A stretch of 64,000 bases of DNA, taken from contig NW_019091364.1 of the NCBI RefSeq assembly GCF_001949145.1, forward strand, positions 1,610,516-1,674,515, given 5' to 3'. A model generated the notes under the pieces. It was not told the origin of the DNA. It saw only the letters and a program-made list of their open reading frames with translations, and did no database searches. The position numbers and the translations under genes were made by a program. The DNA comes from Acanthaster planci (taxonomy: Eukaryota; Echinodermata; Asteroidea; Valvatida; Acanthasteridae). Positions 37,201-48,000 of this stretch are shown one piece after another. Position 1 is the stretch's first letter. Every line of letters begins with the position of its first letter.

Positions 37201-38907
37201 TTTCCAATTTAGCAACCCTGACAATAAATTCAACAGGATGGGACCAGCTCTGCCAATCAATTTTTTGTCCCCCCCCCGGACATTTGTAATGGTTCGTGGT
37301 CTGTCTATTCCAGCTCGCATAGGGTACAAAAAAGAAGTGATCAGGCACTAAAACGGGAAAAGTCGGATCACAAGGCTCCGGTGAATACTGCCAGACCTAA
37401 AATAGACCTCATTTCTGAGCCTGTGGGCAGTGGTGGGAGACACAGATGGCCGATTGTTGTGCTGATGGAAAATCGTCCCTAACAGCATGAACAAGGCTGA
37501 GAGCCACTTGAAGTAAGAGGCTACAGGGACTGAGAGGAAGAGCAAACACACAATGACAAGGTTGCGTGTAGAGGATGACAGCCTCGTGGATCCAGCGTCG
37601 TGATTCAATGTCCCAATGACCTCATTCAAAACTCGGTGCTCATCAGTATCTATTGCTACTGTATGATTGATTGCCAAAGGTTTCAACAATCATTTGCAAA
37701 TGGAAAAAAAACCTACGTTCAAACCAAAAATGACCCTCAGCAGATGGAGACACACGAGAATGCTCTTTATAACCTTTGAACTCCATAATCCGTAACTTCT
37801 CAGAAATTTTTTTCTGAATTTATTGTCGCGATCCAGTTCTCAATGACAATGAAGCCATTTTAAAAATACTTTCTCACTATGATATTTTAAGAAAGGGATG
37901 AGGAGGTTTGTTTCTTGGTTCCTTTGTTTTCAAGTTAGCAGATTTTCTTTCCAGATAGCAGACGGATTTCATTTCTTTCACTGAGTTTTTGTGTCTTAAA
38001 ATGCCATCACCCTATGTAACAGGTTTTAAACACGGAATATACGACATGATGGGTACATACTTTGTGGGAAATAAATAGAGTAAAAAACATTTACTCAAAA
38101 AATAGAGGCGAGCAGGGGAATACAAGCAGGCCAGGAGGAGAAACTAGCTTATTTTTTTAACTTGGCCTATTACAGGCCGGGAAGAAGTTTTCAATTTTTT
38201 GTTTACCTTTCTGTTGGATCAAATTCATCCTCATCTTCGTCAATGTCACTCCACTCCTCTGCATCTTCCTCTGACGACATTCTCGACTTCTGGTTCATCT
38301 TGGACCCCATTGACCTCACAGTGCCCCCCTCTGACCCAGACGACTCTCTGCTCGTCTGGCGCAGAGGGCTTGAGGGGGAATCCTTGGCGGGGCTGTCCAA
38401 GGGGTTGGGCTTCAAGTTTGTCTTGGACTGTTTTCTGGTTTGTGCGGCAAACTTGCTTTGGGGCTCGTTCAGCGGTTTCTTCCCGCTGATTGGCCGAATC
38501 AGGGCTCTGTTTGGGACTGGTGGCTTCGTTCGGAGCGAGCTCGGCAAGTCGTTGGCTGCGCCACTTGACCCCTGTGTGCCAAGCTCACTCTTGGCCCGCA
38601 CCTGTCCGTCACAGGTTTTTGTCCGCTGCGGCGACCGTATCTTGACGTTGCTGAAGTCATTGCGTATCTTGTTGAATTCCTCGCTAGTGCGGCAGTAGCC
38701 GTTCTGGTCCACACCTCCGTAACTGGACACATTATTGTTGTCCAGGTCACCCCAGACGTGGGGGCCTTCGCCTAGCTTGCTGCGTAGCAGTGGCCGGCTG
38801 GTCTGCTGGCGGAGCGGCAGAGGCTTGAGGTTTCCCGATAGGGCCAGGTTCTCAAGACCCCGCTGTAAAGTAGCTTTGATCTCCTTGATTTGGTTCGGTG
38901 TTGCCAT
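25212..38907 (-). CDS. TTLL4: TTLL4 tubulin polyglutamylase, 16 coding exons, 935 aa
   Basis: This ATP-dependent ligase adds the initiating glutamate to tubulin tails and other acidic proteins. Exons in order: 38907-38207, 34093-34002, 33761-33504, 33092-32982, 32616-32540, 32241-32047, 31465-31254, 30672-30550, 30122-30024, 29504-29370, 29205-29068, 28626-28521, 27930-27720, 27265-27195, 25713-25616, 25392-25212 (2808 nt). The N-terminus (1-340) is low-complexity with an acidic patch near 217-232. PSLFSNIPPTI then leads into the TTL/ATP-grasp domain (about 340-715): PGSFQIGRKDRLWRN, WILKP (474-478), ARGNGI, SKFDLRIYVYV, HLTNYS (563-568) and FGFD...LEVN with D649, E662 and N664, the expected Mg/ATP ligands. 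The post-catalytic helices contain LTPDDLRILTEAEDE, as in vertebrate TTLL4. The Ser/Pro-rich tail is variable, and the protein is shorter than vertebrate TTLL4 (about 1200 aa). The start codon has A at -3 and G at +4. The intron after 28521 appears to be GC-AG. Confidence 0.95.
26481..26642. repeat. 54-bp tandem repeat, 3 copies
   Basis: The unit around TTGGAAGTGCTTCCAAACCG repeats at 26487, 26541 and 26595 with an exact 54-base period in TTLL4 intron 14. Because 54 is a multiple of 3, it creates periodic pseudo-ORFs on both strands. I do not regard these as coding. Confidence 0.9.
27411..27680. repeat. About 19-bp minisatellite in TTLL4 intron 13
   Basis: The unit ACACACTAGTGGATATCTG recurs about 13-14 times with increasing divergence at both ends. 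It starts only about 40 bases downstream of the exon 13 donor (27719). Confidence 0.85.
28676..28860 (+). repeat. tRNA-derived SINE with GGCGCTAT-type tail
   Basis: The B-box-like GGCTCGAATCC at about 28714 is followed by CTTGGGCAAGTCATTTC, AAAGTACCTAGAGC and GGCGCTATGCAAGAAC. It ends in a simple TTTATTTATTTA tail. This order matches a widespread class of deuterostome SINEs. It sits in TTLL4 intron 11, just upstream of exon 12, antisense to the gene. Confidence 0.65.
30965..31154. mobile_element. Foldback MITE with 21-bp inverted ends
   Basis: CAGCTCTGTAAAAATGAGTCA at the left is mirrored at the right with one mismatch. The element is 190 bp and lies in TTLL4 intron 7, about 100 bases from exon 7. 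A related partial copy lies at 63867-63960. Confidence 0.65.
34165..34345 (+). repeat. SINE-like remnant
   Basis: A B-box-like word (GGTTCGAGACC, about 34239) is preceded by tRNA-like sequence and followed by CCCCAAGCAAG. It is probably a decayed tRNA-derived SINE in TTLL4 intron 1. It is too diverged for a firm family call. Confidence 0.35.
34903..35142. mobile_element. MITE with extended inverted arms
   Basis: TAAGTCCAGAAATTAGGG (34903-34920) is inverted at 35125-35142 with one mismatch. The arms continue inward with a shared GTGTCCCTGTTACATCTG segment, giving arms of about 55 bp around a 240-bp element. It lies in TTLL4 intron 1. Confidence 0.7.
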
Positions 38908-40263
38908 GCTGCCTCACAATCACAGATCCCCGAGAGCAGTGTGTGACTCTATCGGGCTGAGGCGTGCGACACTTTGATGGACTCTGCGCCAGTGAGCGTC
39001 CTGTTGATGCAAAATAAAAGCCCGGCGCCCTGTTGTCACCTCCAATCCATCCCAGCCGAATTAATTTGAGCAGCGTAGGTGGAAAGCATCTCGAGTGCTG
39101 GGATGGCAAAGATAATCCGCCAATTCTCGGTCAAGCGTCACATTTCCGGCGGCCTGAAGGCAAAAGGGAAATCTGGCAGTAATACTCAATTAACTCGTTC
39201 ATTTAGATAATAGACGTTAAGGCCTTACTCAGTTCTACTCTGCTGAACACAAGTTGCATTTCCTCTACCAATGACCCATATGGAAATCTTATCGCTTGTA
39301 CTTGTACATGTACATTAAAACCCAATAAGAAATGAACATGGAATATGAAAGTGCCAAACTGATGCTGTACCTACAGGGTAAACCAACACTTCAAATTGAG
39401 TATTGCACATACGGTACATGTAAGTTATATAAATTACGTTTTGACAACTTTTGTTCAAGCATAAAACTTAAAGCCACTCGAAAAGCAAGGAAAACCAAAA
39501 AGATTACCAAAGTTCTAAACCTCCCGGAAAATCAAAAATTTTCCTCACAGAAGGTTACACATTTGGACAGTGTTCACTTTCTGTGTGATTGTTTCCCCCA
39601 AACTAATAGTCTAAAGTGACCATCAACAAGATAAAAGTGGCTTCAGGACCCTGTTGTCTTGCAACAGATTTCGAATGGATTTCAAAAACGACCAAACATA
39701 GTCATAACACTAATGGCAGTTTGAATTTTCATGTCTAATATCATAATATCCCATTTTTTTGTTTTTTTGAACAAAAGTTCAAAATTGGTCCCAATTTGTA
39801 TCAAAAATTATGTAACTCACTCACAAATCGATTGAGGGAGTAAAGTATTGCTAGATTTTTCATTATAGCGCTGAGAATATCATGTTTTGCACAGTTGATG
39901 TGTGGACACTTTTATAAAATATGCTAATTGCTTAATCTTTATGCGGATGTAGGCAGCCAGAATAAAGTTTCACCTAAACAATAAAGTAAGAATTCCACGC
40001 AGATGTTGGCTGCATTTAACTTTATAATGTAATTAAAAAATCTCACTGTGATTATCACACCTTGTTAAAATAAGTATCGAAACAGATGCTGGTGCACAGT
40101 TGATCTCCAGCACATCTTAAAATTAGTATACACTTTGTGTACAATTGTGCGAATCTCATTTGGTCTTTTATTCAGGAAGCAAAATTCATTGGCCAGTTGG
40201 CAGGGTGCCAAGTTAGCTATACATAGGTGATGACTTGGTTATGTCATGTACATGTATGTGTAT

Positions 40264-40880
40264 GTTGGACAAACTGTTGAACGTTTACCAACTCGACTTG
40301 GGACAACTCAACCATTGAGACAACCGGAAGGCCAACTCGACCGTTTATACCAAGTCGTCCGTTAAGACAACTCGAACATGCGTGGCATGAACATGACAGA
40401 AGACTGCGCATTTTATGCAGATCGATGTACATGTATTGGGACAATTTGCGGGTGTCGCATTACGTTAGGCATGAAGTGCATAGGGACGTAGTGACACGGG
40501 ATGCACAGGACAAGTGGTCAGTGAGGTGCGTGGCCGCGACGGTGATGCTGCATGCACGGTGCCGGTGATGTGGCCCACTGTCTGCGGTACACAGGTGCCT
40601 CAGCCACACCAATGATCGGTCGTTAGTCTGCCATCTTCCTTTCTCTTTTTAATTTGGACAAACTAGGTGTGGGGGAAGTGATTTCAAAGTACATAGGGCC
40701 TATTCACTCAATATCGCAAGTTAACTTGTCTCAGTTTACAACATGCCCTTAACAGACGGTCGAGTTGTCCCACAGCCATGACAGCCAGTCAAGCTTTTCA
40801 TCGTGTTCATAGTCGAGTTTTCAACGGTCAACATGACCAAGTGGTCCCCAAGTCGAGTTAGCAAACAGTCAAGTTATCCA
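40264..40880. repeat. Large imperfect foldback repeat
   Basis: The left arm (40264-40385) and right arm (40740-40880) are diverged inverted copies. They share CTAACTCGACTTGGG-like and GACAACTCGACCGT-like words, and ACTCGAC motifs recur inside the arms. No ORF is seen. It is probably an old non-autonomous transposon. Confidence 0.45.
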
Positions 40881-41809
40881 AGCCTCTGATGTGGTCTCGA
40901 GCAGAGTTGAGGTATAACTATAGAATACTGGGCCACTCAGTTTGGGCTTAGGCCCTAGTTTTTTCCGACCGTCTCCATTCATTTTGTGTTGCTTCCTTCT
41001 CAAAAAACTCTTTCGACATCGTACTCATTCGTACACTCATTTGAACTTTTTTCGCCTTCTTCCCGGAGTCACTCCGATCCAACGTGACATCACAGCCAGA
41101 GATTCTGAGGGTATATTCACGCATGGCCCTGCATTCTATAACGAGTCGGTGGGTACTTAACTACTACTAACTTATTACTACTAGTACTAGGCTGCTTTCA
41201 AATACTCGACTTGGGCTCCATCTCAGGCTTCAACTTTTTTTTTACTTCCTGACTTTGACATGGTTATAAGAGCAATAGTAAGTCTGATATAGGCCTAGAG
41301 CCACAAAACATCAAGTAGGCCTAAGATGCATAAGAGCCAAACATTACAGTAGGCATGGTACTGCAGGCCTATTTCAATTTAAGTTAAACGCTTCAGGCCC
41401 ACAATCGCGGATCGGTTTCCTACGCAAAGCCTGAGACGGAGACGAAGTTGAGCATTGGAAAACGGCCCTAGTGACGGTGCCAAAATGACCGACAGCCATC
41501 AGTCAGGCACCTGTCCGTCATGACCGTGCCCCCGACCGTCACTGTGCCGCTACGAACCCGGTCATCATGCCGGTCATTGCCGATCAGTAAAAAAAATGCT
41601 AGAAAACACACCTTATTCATGTTTAGGTAGCTTGTTGTAGATGTTTTTCTCACAGCCAGATATTCCAGCAAACTTTTCATCTATTTCATGTATACATAAT
41701 GAAGAGTCCACCCGGTCAATTTCAGCTCAACATAAAACTTAACTGTAATCAGACGAAAGCAACATTCCCTAACTTCATAAAACTTCGATATTTTTTCTTA
41801 GCAACATTG

Positions 41810-41819
41810 GTCACGTGAC
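41810..41819. promoter_or_regulatory. GTCACGTGAC palindrome upstream of FTCD
   Basis: This perfect 10-base E-box palindrome matches the CLEAR/USF-type consensus bound by TFEB/MITF/USF bHLH-ZIP factors. It lies 250 bases 5' of the FTCD start codon. An identical palindrome at 8139-8148 has no nearby gene. Function is inferred only. Confidence 0.3.
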
Positions 41820-42068
41820 CCCAGATCTTTTCTCATTTTGGTCACAAGATGGCGCTACTCACAATTTATAAAATGTGATTTTTGTACCACGAGAGGGAGC
41901 TATAATAGTAAACATTTCTAAGACAGGAGGACGCATTATTGTTTGATGAGATCCACCGTACCTGTCGAGTTGGCACAAGGGGCGAGAAAAAAACAAGACA
42001 GAGTTACCCAAAGCTCGTGGTGTAACGTCACATGTAGAAGACACAGACTAAGCACTTAAGCAGGAAAG

Positions 42069-45000
42069 ATGAATAAATTCGCGAAAGTGGTGGAATGTGT
42101 GCCCAATTTTTCAGAAGGGAGGAGCAAAGAGGTAAAAAAACCCGTCAAGGTCGTGCTACGGAGTGTGGTACTACTGGGCATGGTACATGAATGTAGGCGG
42201 CCAAAACCATGATGATGATGTATCATGTAGACTGTCATGACCGTTTACAAAACTGACATGGCCATGATGAGTGACGGTCACCATTAGGCCAGAACCCTGG
42301 TCTGACAAAGCCACAACTTTTTGCCATTGATCCTTTTCTGACTTAGCATTGGGTTTGCCAAACTGCTTTTCGGGCCCATTTTATTTTGGTGTTTGGCCTA
42401 CTCATTACTAATACTACTTGGCCGAGGCCTAATTTTCGTACATGCTCTAGCCTTCTCTGTGAGCTGCATCACGCATGCCACTCAAGTTGATTTTCACTAA
42501 TGATTCCAGATTTGGAGTTGCAACAAACAGATATTTTATGTTAATTCTTAAATCTTTTTATTCAAAACCCCATTGGGTCATGCATTAGGCCTAACCGGAA
42601 ATAAAAATTGCTCCTGTATGACTGGCTGTAACGTGCATGACGGTATAGTCACAAGGTCCCTTATTTCGCCACTTACTGTGAAAAGCAATTAGACTTGACA
42701 ATAGGTGCCGAAATTAGGTACCTGTTGACTATACAGTCACGCACGTTAGAAAGGCTGGAGACTTGGATCCTCTTTCAGGTGTAATCTTCACCTCCGTCAA
42801 TGTCTGTGCTAGGCTAGACCACCTCCCCACACCCTCCTTCTCTCCCCTCCCATTCCAGTCATTAAACATCCTACCATTTCGATAAATCGATATCCAGGTC
42901 ATCGACGCCATCGCCCATGCACTCATCCACACCGAGGGATGCCACCTGCTGGATGTGGACCCCAGTCCCTCCACCAACCGCACCGTCTACACCTTCGTGG
43001 GATCTCCAGATGTCGTCATCGAGGGTGCTCTCAATATGGCCCGGGTGGCAGCCCGGTTGATTGACATGCGACATCACCATGGTGGGAAAAAATTTTGAAA
43101 AACCGTCCAAGGCCAACTTTCAATCGCTAAATTTTCATCATCCTTTGTTTCACAGAATTTTCATTGGTTCCGAACCATCACATGACAGGGCGACAAAAGT
43201 GCATGTCACGTTTACCGTTAAACATGACATCAGCAGGCCTTGTATGATATCACAGGCACGCATGCATGCTCATGCACTCGGCTCCTGCAATGTGCAGGAT
43301 AATGCAAGGACCACAAACCCCTAATGTTCACATATACCTTTGTCACTCTGTAATTTCCCTCGGAAAAATGCGTGAAAAACATTAAGACAGAGATATAGCC
43401 AACAGTGGTCTGCTTTGATATGCAATTTGAGGTTTTGAACACCCTTGGGGGTACATAGCGCCCTTGGCTTCACCTTGGGTGGTCAGAATATACACGGCAG
43501 TTGACAACGGTTAAATGGTCAACGAGGGTATGACAGGTTTTTGTCTGAATTTTAATGGGACAATCAATGTGAACTGAGTAAAATACGGGCGATTCACAAT
43601 AGTGCGCCTTCAAGAGTTTAAAATGCGTTGGCCAATCACAATGCGCGAAATCTATTGACCCTTTCCAAACGTGCTCTGGCCAACGCGCTGCAAAATCTTG
43701 GAGGTTTGCTATTGTGAAATGCATGTATTCTTTTCCAAATTCAAGAAGCAAAGTTGCATTATCTAAGAATAATATTTCCAAAATCACTGCTGATTCTTCG
43801 AAATGTGTGAGAACGAGTTGTTGGAAGAATGTTATCTTTCCATAATCCTTGGTTCTTAAGAGTTCGTTGTTTTTCATTTGTCGTATTGCCAGGCGAGCAT
43901 CCACGCATGGGGGCGCTAGACGTCTGCCCCTTCATTCCTGTCAATAATACAACCATCGAGGAGTGTGTCAAGTGTGCGAAAGAATTCGGCCAGCGGCTTG
44001 CCCAAGAACTCTCGGTTCCAGGTGAGATGTTCGGCAGTCCACACCAGTTGTCTGGAAAAAAGTAGACTTCAAGTAAGAAAACGTCTCAGAACCCATGAGA
44101 CAAAAGTTGCACCATCAAAAGTTCAACATTTTGTTTTGGATGCCACAATTTGGTTTCTTTTCTTTGTTTTGATAGTTTATCTCTACGGCGCGGCCGCTTC
44201 AGAGGAGAAGAGAAAACTTCTGTCTGACATTCGAGAGGGAGAATATGAGAAACTGGACACTAAAGTATGTGCCTGACCCTCTTACATGACTTGAGGTCAT
44301 AGGTCATTAGGTCACAGGTCATATGCAGAAAGCTAATAGATGGATACCAACAACTTGCGCCTTGAAAGCTGATTTAAATTGTTAGAAAGCTTTGAAAGAT
44401 TAGGTACACAAGAGATATTGTTTGTTCAGCCAAAAAATAACATCTGAGTCAGGTAGCTATTAAGAATGTGTTTGGCTTTTAAATGGGCTGTGGAAACTTT
44501 GAAGGACACGTACAGTGTAGAAGTCACAAGGTCGAAAATTTGTGACCTGCAAAGTTTTTCTAAATGGTACAACGTGTACGGTGTCTGAAAAACCATTTTA
44601 CTCATGATCTTCCCTCATCGTCCGCAACAGCTTGCCAACCCGGACTGGCTGCCCGACTTTGGCTCAGCCGAGTTTGTCCCGTCCTGGGGCGCGACGGCCA
44701 CCGGTGCCCGCAAGTTCCTCATCGCCTACAATGTCAACCTGCTGGGCACCAAGGAACAGGCACACCGCATCGGGCTCAATGTCAGGGAGCAAGGTCGCGG
44801 CCCCGACAAGGTCAGGTTAATTTTCTGTCAAAGACGGCTGGTCAAACCAATGGTCAAATCGCAACTTACCTCACTTATGCCCGAGTATTAAAGTCTCTCT
44901 TATCAAGCTAAAGTCAAATATCACCACAAAATATTGTCCTTTTCAACTTCAGTGGTGTCATTTTTACTTCCATTTTACTTCCAAATTACAAACCCTGCTT

Positions 45001-48000
45001 TTTCCTTGTTCAAAATAAATTCTGTATGGTATGTGGATGTCAACTTTTTGTCCATAATGCGCTGCAAAATGGTTTCCGTGGCAACTGCTTGCTTGAATTG
45101 AAGAAAGAACCTCCCCCCTTGCTGCGTACAAATCTGGTGTGCAGCGTATCCATTCATCCTGATATTCCTGATCTTCACCCTCCTTAATCAGCCGGGAAGA
45201 CTGAAGTCCGTTCAGGGCATCGGTTGGTGGCTAGCCGAGGCTAACCTGGCCCAGGTCAGCTTGAATCTCCTGGATTTTGAGGTCACACCGCTCCACCAGG
45301 CTTTCGAAGAGTGTGTCAAGGATGCCGAGGTAATTCAACAGTAATGTCTAGCAAAAAGTTAGCCTGGTAAACATCGTCGCAGTTGGACTGCTAGATCTGT
45401 TTTTTTTTTATTCAATTCCATATGACAGCTGCGTGGAGTCAGGTCGGGCAAAGTCAAATGATAGAAGTGGATGGAAATGAAAAGGCACGTTCGGATTGTA
45501 GGAGAACTTTCAGATTGTTAAGAACAAGCACAGAAGTTTAGAGAAAATTTAAGGTGCGGGAAGTATCAAATTTGGGGGGGGATTTTCAACAATTGGAAAA
45601 AGCAAGAAGACAAAAGAAAAAGTAACACAAGACAAATTTAACTTCGAAATATAACCTATGCAACAAGAAATTTGGTTTAAATCAGTCAAAAATTTGCCCG
45701 GGATTCAACAGGTTTCCCTGAGTAGTGCACTGTGCAAACGTCTTTTTGCTTCAGAAATTTCATCTGGGCATGCTTCTCATCATCTTGTCCTAGGAGTTGA
45801 ATCTAGCCGTCTGCGGCTCTCAGATCGTTGGCCTGGTTCCCCTGCAGGCCATGTTAGATGCCGCCGAGTATTACATCAAGAAAGACAACCTCTTCATCCT
45901 GGAGGAAGACCAGAAGATTCGACTGGTAAGAAGTCTCTGAAAACTAACGCTTACGGATTCTGTTGAGGGTCAGATTTAGAGGCAGTAATTCTCTCCGTTC
46001 TGGTGAAAACTGACCGATAAATTGAAATTTGTAACTGCCATTCTTGTGGCAGTTGTGTCCAGAAGACATACTTACGCTTATTACCTTTGTTTCAACAATT
46101 ATTAATGACCAGGTGATTAACAAGTTGGGCCTGAGTTCTCTGAGCCTCTTCAAGCCGAACGAGCGAATCATTGAGTGAGTAGGAACTGTCTTGAGGTTAA
46201 AATTTACGATTTGTTTCTTCAAATGAAGCCCTCTGTGGAGTGTGTTACTGTGTTCTACGTCACATGCGCTGTTCCAATCATGATGACTGTTTCTACAAGT
46301 GGATGTTTTTACTTCAGAAGTCCCCTCTTGTGTCCTTAAGCGTGATACTTTACCATAATTTATGATCCATACGTTGGTTTAAAGCAGGTACCACTTTTGT
46401 CCTTGAGGGAGGTACTTTATCATAACATATTCAATTCATCCATACTGGGTAATAACGTATGGCGCTTGTGTCCTTGAGCTAGGTAATTTATCATAATCTC
46501 TGATCTACTGGTCCACAGAGTGGTTAATAGCTGCCACCACTTGTGTCTTTCAGGGAGGTACTTTATTATAATATATTAATCCTCACTATGGTTGACAGTT
46601 ACTAGCATTGTGTTCATAAGCAAGATAGCTTACCATGATATCTTGACCCGCACAGTGGTATTTCTCCGTAATTGGCCTCACTCAGAGCAGTGTTGTGGTC
46701 GAGACCATCACCAGACCAGACCTAAGACCATGCACAAGACCAGTTACATGACTGGTCACAAGACCAGACACAAGACCAGTCACAAGTAACAGGGTGAACA
46801 ATGACAAAGGAATGCTTTTGCTGCAGTTCATTAGAATAACTTGTGACTTGAATTCAGACTGGAGGTCTTGTGTTGGTCTTGTGAAGGTCTTAAGTGGTCT
46901 CAAGCAACACTGCGCAGAAGTACATCAGTCAAAACATATGTACAGTGTGTTGAAATTAGATTCTTAAAAGCCGGGAAAGAAGCTTTTGAGAGTAGTGAAA
47001 AACCCAAAATGTTTCCGGTGTTTGGTTTTCATGATTTTTAAAAAACGTTTTGGATAGGTACATGATTCGGGAGGACGAAGCCATCGACGCACCCTTGGCC
47101 AATATGAGCCTCAAGTCCTTCATCAAGAGTGTTGGATCTAGGACCCCAGCCCCAGGGGGCGGATCTGTGTCAGCCGCCATAGGGGCCTTGGTAAATAACC
47201 TATCACTAGTCTTTAACATTCTTTGTATTAGCTATGACACGCTTTGATTGCATTGACTGAAAGATGTCAAGTTGATAAGTTTATTTCAGAGGAAGTTTTT
47301 GTTATGAAATCTTCACATTTTGGCCAATGTCAGATTTGTACAGCGAGAGGTCTTCGTGATATGATTTCAATCTTTTCGCCAGATGAGAATGAGAGGTTCT
47401 GAGAAGATAGTCTTTAAATCTAGCGTTTTCGTTGTATTTTACGTCCACGAAAGCCTCATCATTTTCGGCATCATCAAAAGTGTTTGTCTCAAGATCAGTG
47501 AAAGAAAGTGAGACCACTTTCAGTCCCTACTCGCATGCAGGCTAAAAACTTAAATACATGAAAGTTCTCAGCAGTGTGTCTTATTTGTTCTGCCCATTGT
47601 TCAGGGTGCTGCGCTGGCCAGCATGGTCGGATGGATGACTTACGGCAACAGGAAGTTCGAACAGCTGGACGCAACTATGCGACGTCTCATACCGCAGATG
47701 AATGACGTCATGCAGAGCCTGATACCCCTGGTGGACGCCGACGCCGCTGCTTTCAATGGCTTCATGGTAAGGAGAAAACAGGAAGACGGGGAACTAGACA
47801 CCATGCCTTTGTTTTGTTTGTAACAGAAAAGTGTCAAGTTGCTTTAAACAGCTAAATATTGATCTTGTTTTGTAAAGCATGTGGAGAAAAGAGGCTGGAC
47901 CGTGATATTTGATAATATCCTTTCGTTAAATAGTTAGTCTTTTCTTTCTTCCAAATCAGATGGCCAACAAACTTCCCAAGAATACAGAAGAAGAAAAGAA

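Larger units (their letters stand above)
38908..42068. other. Divergent intergenic region between TTLL4 and FTCD
   Basis: About 3.2 kb separate the two start codons. GC-rich DNA adjoins the TTLL4 start (to about 39150) and probably holds its 5' UTR and promoter. The middle is AT-rich and contains a 0.6-kb foldback element (40264-40880). A perfect GTCACGTGAC palindrome lies at 41810-41819, 250 bases upstream of FTCD. No additional gene is supported. Confidence 0.6.

Noticed and set aside
37348-37689. 113-codon minus-strand ORF with a hydrophobic stretch in TTLL4 intron 1
   Set aside because: Considered as a transposon or extra-exon fragment. No motif could be assigned, and TTLL4 exons 1 and 2 join in frame without it.
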